Below, piece by piece: positions 23,126-34,408 of a DNA stretch of 64,000 bases. The translations under genes were made by a program, and so were the position numbers. The DNA comes from Apolygus lucorum. Its lineage: Eukaryota; Arthropoda; Insecta; Hemiptera; Miridae. The first letter of the stretch is position 1; every line of letters starts with the position of its first letter. A model generated the notes under the pieces. The model made no database searches. It was not told the origin of the DNA and worked only from the letters and a program-made list of their open reading frames with translations. The DNA lies in the NCBI GenBank assembly GCA_009739505.2, contig CM019168.2:17918001-17982000 (forward strand), read 5' to 3'.

Positions 23126-23498
23126 TCCAATTGCTACGCCGTTCATGCAGCTGCTGTTTGACGCATTTCTGACACAGTGCTCCTCAGATATTATAAAACG
23201 TAGCCTTTACTTGTCAGAGCAAAAATGGTATCTGACTCCAATATTCTCCCTGTTTTGTATACATGCAATTACCAAAATACAAAAGTTGAGTTAGTCAGTC
23301 AAATTCATATAGCTCAGTTGGTGATCAAATTATCAATTGATTATAAAAACGGCTCAAGCACTCGTTCCCGCAGATGCCAAAATATAATGGTACCCATTGA
23401 AGAGAAACATACTTGCCATTTTCGCGTAACCTCAAATAAATAATGCCTACCCATCAAAATAAGAACTGATACAGCCGCAGACAACTATAAGCCAACCA
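23126..23498. other. No gene recognised
   Basis: Short overlapping open frames in two plus frames, without motif. Confidence 0.4.
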
Positions 23499-23555
23499 GC
23501 TAATGAAAAGCTGATGAAAAGCTGATGAAAAGCTGATGAAAAGCTGATGAAAAGC
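23499..23555 (+). repeat. Minisatellite, 11-bp unit, five copies
   Basis: GCTGATGAAAA repeats head to tail. The first unit has A instead of G at the fourth position. Confidence 0.95.
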
Positions 23556-25735
23556 GAAGGAATGAAACAAAAAACCACCCGACGTCTCCGCACTATCTTA
23601 CGGCATAATTGTTGGGTTAAACACTGACTCCCTTACACCTTGAAAATTCAAAATGGAAGTTTATGTAGGTAAGCGAAGGAACGGAAACGTCGTTGCGAAG
23701 GACACCAGGTTTATTCAATGGTATTTTCCTTTTATGAGGGCATAAACCGTTTGAAGGTGGTTATGTACACTATACCTATACATAAACCGTATATAGGTGG
23801 TGCCCGATCTGAACCTGAAAAAAGAGAACCTCTTCCGGCGATGTTGAAGTCGGTCAAAAAGCCCATTCGTGCAGCGTCAGTTAACCCTAATTGGACCATG
23901 GTATCATTAGTGTCACCGAAAACATATCAGGAACTCCACAGCTGTTCCAAAGTTAGGTATTACATTACAATTTTAAATCTAATGGACAGCAAACTTTTTT
24001 TATGGACTATGGGAAGCCTCAAAATAGAGTTATGACAAAAATTTCCAAGGAAATCGATGAACATATTTTCAAAACTTTTGTCACGACTTTTGGTTTGTTA
24101 TTTACTCGATTTTTGAACCATTGGAAGAGAGCTAGAAAAAAAAATTGTAACCCCCCCCCCCCCTCAAAATTTGATGTTTTACGTTTCAAGGTAGATTTTG
24201 ACTTCTAAAAACTTGCAAAAAAAAGTTTTAAAAATTCAGCTCTGTCCATTAGGTAATTTTTAAATTGTAATTTAAATCTAGTTAATCAGCTATGTTAGCT
24301 ATCTAGCTATCTATCTAGCTAGCTCTAGTTATGAGCTATATTTTATTCCGTAATTTCTGTTTTTTTCCTTATTTTTTTATCTTTGTTTTCCTCATTATAT
24401 TTAAAAGGATTGTGTAATTAGTTTTTTTTTTTAAAGAAACAAATAACATGTAGTACTGTAGTGAAGCATGTTGTGAAGTTCATTTAAATTTTTTTTAAAA
24501 AGTCTAGTTAATCTGGGACAGCTGTGGAATTAGCTGTTCCCAAGAATGTTTTCGGTGACAGTAGTGACACCATGGTCAATTACTGTTAATGAGCGAATTT
24601 TCTAAGAATCGTTCAGTTAAAGCTAGAATTAAGGGGGAAAAAACAAATGTTCATTCTATCTAAACGGTAACTTTTAAGTGAATTACGTATGATTTAGCGA
24701 ACATGAGATACCTAAATGGGTAGGTAAGTTTCGTATGAAATAAAGGTTTAAAGTAATAAATATGGTTTTTGGTGGGTGAAATGAAGAAGTAAGAGTCAAA
24801 AATAGCTTTTAATTAATTAGAAATTATAATCTTGCTGTGGAGGTCTTGAGCCATCCTCGTGTATTGGGAAGTGGGACTATAATACAATTTAGAGCCAGGT
24901 ATTCTCCTCATGGCATTTAAAAAATAATAATAATAAAAAGTCCAAAAATAAGAATTAAAATTTCAAATGTCTCTTCTATTATGTACTGTATGAGATGAAT
25001 TAGAGCTTCAATGCACGCAAAAATGGAAGCCAGTCACTTCCATGATTATAAAACTAGAAATTCGACAATCCAATTAATGTATCGTTGATAATTTTAATTA
25101 CCCTCATTAATTTTAATGAGAATTTCTATAACAGGTGGTGTAGGAAATAGATGTACTACCTAACAGCCCGCACGGTGTTGAAGGTCGATTCAACCGCAAA
25201 AGAAAAGGGTATTATCCTCCTCTTTCTTTATGGTAAAATCTAACCACATAACATCAAAGTCTTTTTCCTCGTTCATTATTCGTTTTGAAAGACGTCATTA
25301 GAACATGAAGAACATTTGAAGGAAGGAGGAAAACTAGGGAGCAAGGTCGAGAAGTCCTAACTGGCACTCAAGGTTTTGGGTACAGACATAATAATTTGCA
25401 ACTCGTTCGAGCTCCCCATTACCCTTCTAAGTACCGCCAGTGCGGGCAATCATTTTTTATGCGGTTTAATTATTACAATTGGGGCTCAAGTGAGAATGGA
25501 CGAACCTTACATTACGGATATAATTTTGAAAGTAACTCGTTTTGTTCTTAATGGCGTATGGAGAACTGCTTCATAATATCACTGATATCTGGACCGAATA
25601 ATTGATTTGATAGTGGTTCGGTACTGTCTCAAAAAATTATTTGACAATTGCATTTCCCAAACGTTATTTTATTCAGTATAGGAAGACTTAATTATTCCAT
25701 CACGAGATTCCCAAACTGAACCAATTTTTACGAAA
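23556..25735. other. No gene recognised
   Basis: About 2.2 kb. A run of 13 C at 24151-24163 precedes a TTACGTTTCAAGGTA phrase like that of repeat-A, possibly a very old fragment. TAGCTA/TATC words cluster at 24290-24325. Confidence 0.4.
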
Positions 25736-25739
25736 GTTT

Positions 25740-26130
25740 AGATACCTTCGACATTTATTCGATAGACGGTTTACGAATCACAGTGGACAATAGATTGTCT
25801 TTGCTCAGTCACACTAATGCTCTGTCTTCCAAGCTGTTTTCTTATAATTTACTGCTTCGCAGAATAGCTTACTCTGTGTCCCCTGAGATATTGCTAATGA
25901 TCTACCACGCATGCTTTGGAAGCCCATGCCAGCCATGCCATGAACATTTTTGTGGAACAGAATAGGGCTGTTCGTACTATGCGTAAGCTAGAATGGAATG
26001 GAAGCTGCCGATGACATTTTAAGGCTTTCGGGATCCTGACGCTCCATTGACGCTACAATACCCTGTCTTGATAATCTGAATTCGCTGTTTTCCCCAATTT
26101 TTCCTCATGGGAGTCCACTGTTGGACTATC
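25740..26130 (+). pseudogene. LINE reverse transcriptase C-terminal relic (Jockey-like)
   Basis: An open frame reads ITVDNRLSLLSHTN...KLFSYNLLLRRIAYSVSP then EILLMIYHACFGS. This is the thumb-side pattern of Jockey-superfamily LINE reverse transcriptases (LD-LSW--HI, K--S--LLRR, -SPE-L---Y-AL--S). After a frame change the DNA still encodes VEQNRAVRTM and FKAFGILTLH, matching the conserved 'QKKAVR' and 'LGILTLPS' blocks that follow in the family. Stop codons and at least one frameshift make it a dead 5'-truncated copy. Catalytic YADD lies upstream and is missing. Such enzymes copy their own RNA into chromosomal DNA; this copy cannot. Confidence 0.75.
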
Positions 26131-27117
26131 AAAACAAAGTTACAAAAAAATTATTACCTCAACTTACTCCCCAAAATACATTATTATTGAGGTCGAAGAA
26201 ATGATTCATCAACGTCTTTCAGACTACTTAGCGATAATTAATCAGAACAAGATTGGTAAGGTCGCAATGTGACTTCAAATCTGTGAGACTTTTTCATCAC
26301 ACAGTTTGAAACAATCCCTAAGTGTGGTAAACTTCATAATATTTGATGGTATGCGATTCGATTTTCTTGCGTTCTGTAGGTACAAACTTGGGAAGTACAT
26401 TAACCTCTAAAGAGTCGACATATAATGAGGTCGAGGACCCTCCAGGTAGTTTCCAAATCGTTAGAACCCCTAATTTGAGAAAGTAATTTTGGGTTATTTG
26501 AAGTTTCCTGCGCGAAGCTTGTATTTTATTAAATAAAAGAGACAATGAGAGGGCGCGAAAAGGGATTGAGGAAGACAATGAACGTCGGTTGACATCCGTC
26601 TGTATCTAATAACCATATTACAAGCCTGGCCACGTTCACAAAGTGCACGAGACCTCATCACGTGTGAGAGGAACCGTAAAATATGTACGAGAGTGTAGAC
26701 GTCCTGACGTGAAGGTGTCTTCTGTGAGACGCCTCTATAAAAGACAACAAAACGTTTCCAAACGTCCTCGATGGAGCAACTTTGAGCGAAACAAGAAGAG
26801 TCAGTCGGTCCGGACGTTGGTTAACTCTGATGGAAGGCAGGTTTTGTCAAAAGAGTTTGTATATTTAGGGAACTGAGGCCCAACTTGAACGTGGAGGTTA
26901 CCTCCAAAAACTAGCATTCAGAATGATTAGGTAGGGAGAATAGTATACTACCAATATATTATGGGTTGACTTATTTTGGTGTGCACAACTGTTGTTCCAC
27001 ATAATCTACGTTCTCGAAGAGTATTTCTAATAAATAAACAATACCATCACTTTTCAGTTGAAGTGGTTTTATAGCGGAAGTGGGATGTTGAACTATTTTG
27101 TAAAGTACGGCAAACAA
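26131..27117. other. No gene recognised
   Basis: A basic 77-residue frame at 26643-26876 (+) and a minus-strand frame at 26318-26578 have no recognisable domain. The first 100 bp may still belong to the LINE relic. Confidence 0.4.
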
Positions 27118-27165
27118 CCATCTCAAGTTGAATTTCCGTCCAACTGCCATTCATATCACTATTTT
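27118..27165 (-). repeat. SINE-tail-like fragment
   Basis: TTTCCGTCCAACTGCCATTC here resembles TTTTCGTCCGACTGCCATTC at 44664-44683, the tail side of the SINE-like unit, with similar flanking AACAA and CTCAAG/TTCAGG words. Too short to classify alone. Confidence 0.4.
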
Positions 27166-27257
27166 GTATTTTCTTTTGTATTATGTGATGCAAGAACGCA
27201 CATGGAATAGTTGAAGCAAAAAGGTAAAAGATAAAAGTAGTAAATTACACGCTTTTT

Positions 27258-27500
27258 TTTTTGCTTCCGTGATTACCATGGTAGCGGAAGCTTATTTTGA
27301 CAAGGTTGAAAGAAAAAGCTCTTCAAAATTAAATTTCCACTTGCATTTTACGTTTCAGACCTTTCTTAACAATATTAGTCCCGATTCTGTCAGTCTGTGT
27401 CATGAATTCCTTGCCACAGCCATAACTTCTACAATTCTCACTCGATTTCGATGAAATTTTCAGGGATTGTGTGGGGTGGCTTGTTGATGGTTCCCTATGA
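27258..27500 (+). repeat. Repeat-B copy (short)
   Basis: Family head (CCATGGTAGCGGAAGC), TTCCACTTGCATTTTACG, GTCAGTCTGTGTCATGAATTC in place of a long TCTG tract, then the CGATGAAATTTTCAGGGATT module. It passes into repeat-A at about 27500. Confidence 0.8.
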
Positions 27501-27505
27501 AAACT

Positions 27506-27956
27506 ATCACTTTCCCCACTTAGCATTGACTGATTTTGATGAAGTTTCGTATGTAGGCACCATCTGGAGTCTAGTTGTGCCCCGAGGGTTTTGGTTGATG
27601 TAGGAAGTGTTTCTAAGGGTTGAAAAGTAAGGGTTGGAATTTTGAAAACGCCCTAATTCAAAACATTTTGATATAAACGTATTGTTTTTCCATCAATTTA
27701 AGATAGTATATAATTTTTGGAATTTTTGAGACCACGCGGTGCCCTTTAGGACAAACCATTCGTTATCTCTGAGTGTTTGACTTATGACAAATCAGAAACA
27801 CGAGTGTGAATCGCAAAAGATGCCGAATCTCCATTCAAATCTTAGCTGACCGAAATGCGATCGATGTTTCTCTTCAAGTTGGTTGGTGGTAACAATGGTA
27901 AAACCGTGTATAGAAAAATAATAAACCTTTGTGGAATAATTTGCAGCGTTTTTCCA
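27506..27956 (+). repeat. Repeat-A copy 2
   Basis: Has TTAGCATTGACTGATTTTGA, GTCTAGTTGTGCCCCGAG, AAAACGCCCTAA, GAGACCACGCGG, and the right terminus GGAATAATTTGCAGCGTTT. The left head is missing. The right terminus is directly joined to the mariner relic's truncated end. Confidence 0.88.
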
Positions 27957-28262
27957 AGCATTTGCGATAACAGTATTCCAGTTTTTTCAGCCCGATAGTG
28001 TACCAATTTTCATCCAAATTGCGTAGCCAACTGTGAACCGCATCCGTAACTTCTCCATCCATCCGCAGGATTTTTCGGTCAACATTCCACGTCTCTTGTT
28101 TTTCATTCCCTTTCTCAATTCTGTGAGGAGACCTCTCTCCATTTATGGTTGTGCCCCTTTTGTGGTAATCAACCAGCAGAACACCTTTACAGTCTCAAAA
28201 CACTGTAGCCGTCACCTTCCCAGCGGAATGCTCGACCTTGGCTTTCTTGGGAGCACTCAATA
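27957..28262 (-). pseudogene. mariner transposase relic, internally deleted
   Basis: Read on the minus strand, the first part encodes SAPKKAKVEHSAGKVTATVF then DCKGVLLVDY and KGTTING. This is the conserved middle of mariner transposases (SAGKVMATVFWD..GVIL.D...KGTTI). After a frame change it runs straight into GEVTDAVHSWLRNLDENWY and CYRKCLE, the C-terminal end. The HDNAPAH and YSPDLAP section, with two of the DD34D catalytic aspartates, is deleted. It has an in-frame stop and is dead. Its end abuts the right terminus of repeat-A. Confidence 0.85.
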
Positions 28263-28616
28263 AATTTAATTGGTATGTTTTCCCCCACCCTCCCTATTCC
28301 CCAGACCTAGGACCAGGCGATTTCCACCTATTCCCGGCTCTCAAAACTGACCAGGGAGGAATGAAATTCAGGACGGATGGAGAAGTTAAGGATGCGGTTC
28401 ACCGCTGGATACGCAATTTGGATGAAAATTGGTACATCATCAGACTGAAAAAACTGGAATACTGTTATCGCAAATGCTTGGAATAAATGGGCGATTATGT
28501 AGAAAAATAGTTTAAATGTTGCTGATTACAAATAAAATATATTACATTTTTTGTAACTTTTTTTCTTTTTTCAATTTTTCCTAGCATGTCGGAACTTACT
28601 TTTGGAGCAACCCTCG
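28252..28616 (+). pseudogene. mariner transposase C-terminus and 3' terminal repeat
   Basis: The frame reads LNKFNWYVFPHPPYSPDL then GPGDFHLFPALK, followed by GEVKDAVHRWIRNLDENWY and GDYVEK after a stop. This is the C-terminal third of a mariner-family transposase. PYSPDL.P.D.HLF includes the third catalytic aspartate, kept in GPGD. The 3' terminal inverted repeat follows (about 28579-28616: GGAACTTACTTTTGGAGCAA then CCCTCG) and a TA target dinucleotide (28617-28618). The N-terminal DNA-binding part and first two catalytic residues are absent. It lies tail-to-tail against the other relic, both C-termini pointing outward. Confidence 0.9.
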
Positions 28617-29053
28617 TAATTTCTCATAAGTGCAACAAAGCTGTTATTGCCTCTCTATTATCCTCTTTCTTTGACGTGAATTTTGCAATTTTACCGGTTT
28701 TAAACCCATGAAACAAGGCTCTCGAGTCCTTGTTGTTCTACTTTTGTAGTCTGGAACAGCTGAGGCGTATCCGCGCCAATCAAGTCCTTGCGAGTCGTTT
28801 GATTGTACGAGCTGTTTGACTGTAAATGGAAGGCTTCGATTCTTGCTCTTCAAATTCCTGAGCACGGAAAAGGTATTGGTGAGCTTCAACAACTTACGCG
28901 TGACGGCATACTTTTGTTGCGCATGCTCAACCTAACGCTATAAAGACTTATAAACTCGAAAAACTCGAAGTACCTATCACGTTGTTTCCGAGATAATTCT
29001 TGTGTTTTACAGTAAATTAGGTGGAAACTAGGGATGTTTAATCAAATAAAATA

Positions 29054-29131
29054 TATCGATATACAGATAACATGATATATCGTAAATGTGATATCGATAC
29101 CACCAATATATTGGAGAAAATATTATCGATA
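29054..29131. promoter_or_regulatory. Cluster of three TATCGATA octamers
   Basis: Exact TATCGATA at 29054-29061, 29092-29099 and 29124-29131, with further near matches (ATATATCG, TTTCGATAT). TATCGATA is the Drosophila DRE, bound by DREF in promoters of growth and replication genes. No transcript start or exon is evident next to it, so it could equally be sub-terminal repeats of an unknown element. Confidence 0.35.
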
Positions 29132-29888
29132 TTTCGATATATGGAAAGATCTACGTATGGAAAAACTTGAAGAAGTAAGTAGGTAAGTGAATTGAAACGT
29201 TACTAACATCATTTAATAGATAAGAAGATCTATTTGAAAAAACCGGGAGAAATAAGTATTAACCTACTTTCAAAAGTTACTGGGTATGAATGATCGAAAT
29301 TCATCGTTTAAAAACTGAAAAAAGTGCGAAAATGTCATTGCAATGTTAAAATAATTTATAAATTAACTGGGGTAAACTGTAGACAATCATGATCCTTCAA
29401 AATTTGAAATAATTGTTGTGAAAACTTGCTTCACTTCGTATAGTTGGTAGTTTTAATCTAGACGAGCCTCCATTACTCTGGCTCAAGTCAAGTAATTGAG
29501 CCTGAGAGCTATTGTAGTACATAAACCATTCATGTACACTATCATGTCAGAGCTGAAGTCAACAGTCATGAATAATGTTAGGAATTTAGACGCGTGTCTT
29601 CTTACTTGATTATGATTTGGATACAATGAGGTAGACTAACTTTGACAACAATGAGTAACATTTCTCAAAAAAAAAATGTAGAATTTTAAATATTGGTCAC
29701 AGCGGTGACCATTTTTTACAAATCGCACCATGCCGACTCAATTTATTTCCGGAGTGTTCAAATTTTGTGGATGCTTTAAAAAGCATTAACAACGTTGAGA
29801 GGAGAGACAAACCGCAGGAGCTTCCGAGATCTTGTTCCAAAGTCACATTCAATGATTTACTAAATGATGCTGGTATTTTCCTTCACTA

Positions 29889-29962
29889 AAGTATTTGGCG
29901 CCTTGAACACCGGAAGGACCTGGTACTAAAGACTTAAGTATCTGGCGCCTTGAACACCGAAA
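29889..29962 (+). repeat. Short tandem duplication, period 47
   Basis: AAGTATTTGGCGCCTTGAAC at 29889 recurs with one change at 29936. Two copies only. Confidence 0.9.
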
Positions 29963-31950
29963 AGATACTCCTTCATGATCTGCACATTTTTTCATATAAG
30001 GAATTCACCAGATAGATTTGAGGCCGAACAAACGCCAGAAACCTGACCCGTTTCTGGACAACATGGACGGGAATTTGGTACCAGCGAAGTTAACTTGAAG
30101 TGACAACTTTGGCTCAAAACAGGACAACGTCTACTGTTTGTCAGCTAAACTAGTGTTCTACACTTGGAAACGTTGAGTGCCATACGTATAGCATCGCACC
30201 CTAGAATATGTTCAGCATCCGAGGCGTGTATTCGTGAAAAGAGTGAGCCTAGCTACACAGTTACTGAGAAAGCAAGGACGGGTGGTGGAAAGAGGGGCAG
30301 GGAAGAAAAAATTGTGAAAATCTGGATCAAATTCATAAGTCTCGAAAAGGAAATTTTTTTTCTGGCAAGGAAGATTAACAGGACATAAAAAAAAAACTTG
30401 AAAAGGGAAGGAAGGAGTAATGTGAAGAGTTTAGAAACGTGTTTTATTACTTGGTTGTAACTAGGTATATCTACATTGGATAAAACTACGCATCAATTTA
30501 TACTACACATGAAGTATAAGCAAACTCACCCACTTGTTTTGGTTAAGTTGTTACTGTTGTTGAGTTTTTACGTAAATATACGCAAGTTTATATAAAAAAT
30601 AAAAAATAAATAAGTAACATAAAACCTCAGTTTCGGTTTTTACATCAATGAATGTAGTTTCTTTCTAGAAAGTAAAACTCTAACAATACTTTTTTTTATT
30701 GCTTACATTTATATACTCTTAAATAAAGTTTAAATATATCGTTTTAGAGTCTACTTATCTCGGAATGACCGATTTTTCTCAGCCGGTCGGCTATAAGTAG
30801 AACAACTTCCACGTTTTCATGAATATTTATGTAAGTAGGTACCTGCTGTCATAGGTGATGTTAGGATTCCAATAGACTAATTCGATTTTCTGTTTGAAAC
30901 AAACATGTACCTACGTTATACGAAGCATCATACAGAATATGCTGATCAGTCCTGAACAGTTCGCGAGTACCAGAATATTGAAATAAATTGATCGTTTTTG
31001 TGAAAAATTCTCGTACATTATTGAATACAATTTAACAACTTAATACAAACCCAAATCACCCATAGGTTAATAGCAATATTTCTACGATTTATTTACCTTT
31101 ACTTAATGCTAAATTAATCTATTCGAGAATGGTGTAGGAAATCTCCTGATGTTCACCAATTTTCAACATGTTCAAAATACTAACTTCAGTGATATTTTAG
31201 TGCAAGTACTAATAAACTTGAATGTATGACGTCTGATTTTCACGGATGAATGTTAGTCTAGCGTGGAAATAATTTTTAACAGATAATAGTCATTTGTGTA
31301 CTGTCAGGTTTATTATTGCATAAAGCTATTTACAAATACAGCTTGACAGACCCGGTCCTTATTCTTATCATTGAACGTCTTCGCGTCTTGGAATGGGTTA
31401 AATCGTCCATGTCTACGTGATAACACCGGAGAGCCTCAGGTGGTACAAGAGTCATTAGAATATCTAATATTAGAAGAGTCCATGTTTTCAACGGTTCGTT
31501 TAACGATTTTGTTGACTTCTTGTACTCCTCTACTATTTGTAATTTATTTCTCTCCTAATCTAGGTATATGCTTTCACTACATTTAAAAGTAAACTTAGTA
31601 AAACAAAATTTATTACTAAAGTTAAAACGCCACAAATTATTACACAACTCGTCTGAAGATAAAATAAACACGGCTTTCCCATTATTAGTATCTAGCAACC
31701 ATAGTACCGCGCAATATCAAGTTCATTTAGACAAAAAATAACGAATTATGTTATATATTAAACCGAAGAATCGAAAGAGATGGCATTATCGGCCTAGTTT
31801 AAGATAGCATCTTTGAATGTAAAAGATAGCATATTGATGTAAAAACGCCAGTAATTAATTATTGACTAATGAAATAATTATGTATCCTTGCACATGGACG
31901 CTGGCAAAAAAACCCTCTTGCATCAATCAGTTTGATTTTTGGCAAACTTT

Positions 31951-32303
31951 TGGCTTACCAATAGGGTGTGCGCCTGGGTAGGAAAAACTGTTTATTGTTA
32001 TTTTTAATCTAAGGTAGACCTCATTCTGAGAATTTTGGTACCAACCGCGACCTTCTAGCGTGTGTAAATCTTTGCCTATGAATTTTTAAAGTTTCGACCG
32101 TTTATGACGTCACAGTGGGCTGGGGGGTCCCGCCCAGGCGAGAGGGGCGCGTGACGTCATAAACGGCCAAAACTTTGAAAAATCATAGAAACAGATCTAC
32201 TCACGCTAGAAGGTCGCGGTTGGTGCCAAAATTCTCAAGATGTAGTCTACTTTCAATTAAAAATCTAAAAAAAATCAAGGCGCACCCCCCATTGTATGGT
32301 TAA
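31951..32303. repeat. 350-bp inverted repeat with paired CRE octamers
   Basis: The arms (31951-32112 and 32152-32303) share GAGAATTTTGG-ACCAACC, GCGACCTTCTAGCGTG, CGTTTATGACGTCA and TAGATTTTTAATT in opposite orientation. The loop is GC-rich (32113-32151). Each arm ends at the loop with TGACGTCA (32105-32112 and 32152-32159), the palindromic cAMP-response element consensus. No coding potential. Confidence 0.9.
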
Positions 32304-32636
32304 CAAGGGACTGTACACTTAATTTAAGGGGAGCGCGGTTTTCATGAAAGCGAGAACTAGAGCATGAGTACGAGATAGAGGGGTTTACGAGTATTTTTTC
32401 GTTATCTCGATAATTAAAGGAAGTAAAACGAAAATTAGGTCACAAAGTATTACATGTAGGTTTTGATGAGAAATACCTTGTTGAAATGTGGTGGTCCAGA
32501 TGAGAAAGACCCTTCTGCTGGTAAGAACTCGAGCTGCAAGCCAGGAAGTTAAGCGCCAGGTTCCGATCAGTCCGAAACTCGCCGTTGCCGTAAACGAGCG
32601 ATAAACCAAAAATTCACTACTTTGCAGAAAAATGGA

Positions 32637-32870
32637 GAACTATTGGCAGCTCAATTTGAACTTTTGGCAAATCCCTTACGTTTCGACAACTACCGGAGTC
32701 ATTGTCCAACCTTTTGGTTTATTATTTTCAATAAAAAATATTTTAAGAATAAAATTAAACTTTTTAAAAATAATAATATTAATAAAATTAGAATTTATTT
32801 ATTTTTAAAATAAAATTTAAATATAAAAACATATTAATAAACCATTGTGTAATAATTTGCAGCGTTTTTA
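32637..32870 (+). repeat. Repeat-A fragments
   Basis: TTTTGGTTTATTATTTTCAA near 32715 is the left terminus, and AATAAACCATTGTGTAATAA with TTTGCAGCG (32836-32866) the right terminus, separated by AT-rich filler. The body is missing, leaving the two ends. The phrase GGCAAATCCCTTACG (32667) also occurs at 13556. Confidence 0.65.
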
Positions 32871-33197
32871 ATTCTGATGCTCAATAAAGTGTGTTTTCTA
32901 ATTTTGAAAACAATTATTTATCCACATAGGAAGCGAACTGTTAGTCTCCAAACCTCAGGGTGGTGTCAACAAAATCTTAAAATTCGTGACTTTTAAATTA
33001 ATGAAAAAACAACGCAATATGTATAATAAAAAATGTTTGAGCTGGGCATTATTAAAAGTTTTCTCCCAGGTTTTAGGCCTTAGATGTAACTAGCAATAAC
33101 CAAACGCTTCTGGGCATTACTAGACCCCAAGGGATGCCAAAGGATATACCAATTTTCATTAAAATTTGTTAGGGGGGGGGGGTGTAAAAAAATTTTC
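32871..33197. other. Unassigned, probably repeat-derived
   Basis: Between two repeat-A pieces. A G run lies at 33172-33182. GGGCATTACTAGACCCCAAG resembles the repeat-A phrase with CACAACTAGACCCCAAATGG. Confidence 0.4.
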
Positions 33198-34408
33198 TTG
33201 CTCGATTCCAATCGTTTTTGGTTTATTATTTTCAATAATGAACCTTTGGAATTGACCAAGAAGAAAAAAATTTTAACACCTCCTCAAAATTTGATGGTTT
33301 ACGTTTCGAAGTACGTAGAATCCAAAAATCGAATAATACGCTGCAAATTATTACACAATGGTTTATTATTTCTTATTTTTCTATATAGATCACTCGTCTG
33401 CAAAGCCACCAACCATCCAACATGAAGAAAAACATCGATCGCATTTCGGTCAGCTTTAAATTGAACGGAGATTAGGCCTCTTTTGCGATTCACATTCGTG
33501 TTTCTGATTTATCGTGCATCCAAACTTTAAATTTTCGTAGTGAGCGAACGGTTTGTCCTACAGAGCACCGCGTGGTCTCAAAAAATTCTAAAAATTTTAT
33601 AGAATCTTAAATTGAAGGAAAAACAATACCTTTATATCAAAATTTTTAGAGTTAGGGCGTTTTCAAAATTTAAAAATTGATTTTGGAACCCTTAGAAGTG
33701 ACCTACATCAACCAAAATCTTCGGGGCACAACTAGATCCCAAATGAAGCCTACACACCAAATGTCATCAAAATCGGTCAATGCTAACAAAAGTGCCGCGC
33801 ACGGCGGACGGCGGATGGACGGCCAAATTTTTATTCGATTTTTGGATTCTACGTACCCTGAAACGTAAACTATCAAATTTGTTTTTCTTGGTCGATTCCA
33901 AAGGTTCATCATTGAAAATAATAAACAAAAATTTGGCCGTCCGCCGTACGCGGCACTTTTGCCACTTAGCATTGACCGATTTTGATGAAATTTGGTATGT
34001 AGGCTCCATTTGGGGTCTAGTTGTGCCCCGAAGATTTTGGTTGAGGTAGGTCACTTCTAAGGGTTCCAAAATCAATTTTGAAATTTTGGAAACGCCCTAA
34101 CTCAAAAAATTTTGATATAAAAGTATTATTTTCCTTCAATTTAAGATTCTATAGAATTTTTAGCATTTTTTGAGACCACCCGGAGCTCTGTAGGACAAAC
34201 CTACAAACGTTCGCTCACTACGAGAATTTAAGGTTTGGACGTACGATAAATCAGAAACACGAATGTGAATCGCAAAACAGGCCTAATCTCTGTTCAAATC
34301 AAAGCTGACCGAAATATGCTTTTCTTCATGTTGGATGGTTGGTGGCTTTGCAAACGAGTGATTTAAAAAAAAAATAATAAACCATTGTGTAATAGTTTGC
34401 AGCGTTTT
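33198..34408. repeat. Repeat-A cluster: head fragment, inverted copy, direct copy
   Basis: A plus-oriented head (33198-33341) joins a near full-length minus copy (33344-33935). That joins a plus copy lacking its head (33936-34408). The last two form an inverted repeat with arms near 470 bp, and both right termini (AATAATTTGCAGCG or its complement) face outward. Arm identity is high. The many overlapping frames here (KRCKLLHNGLLFFY and similar) are the same DNA read in different copies and are not genes. Confidence 0.9.

Larger units (their letters stand above)
28619..31950. other. No gene recognised
   Basis: About 3.3 kb. It holds the TATCGATA cluster and a 47-bp-period repeat listed separately. 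Frames at 28644-28892 (-), 30164-30388 (+) and 31371-31586 (+) have no recognisable domains or paired splice signals. Confidence 0.4.

Noticed and set aside
23499..23555. Repeat array as a possible CRISPR
   Set aside because: Eleven-base units directly adjacent, without spacers, in a eukaryotic context. A simple minisatellite.
28252..28616. Functional mariner element
   Set aside because: N-terminus, first two catalytic residues and the 5' terminal repeat are missing, and stops interrupt the C-terminus.
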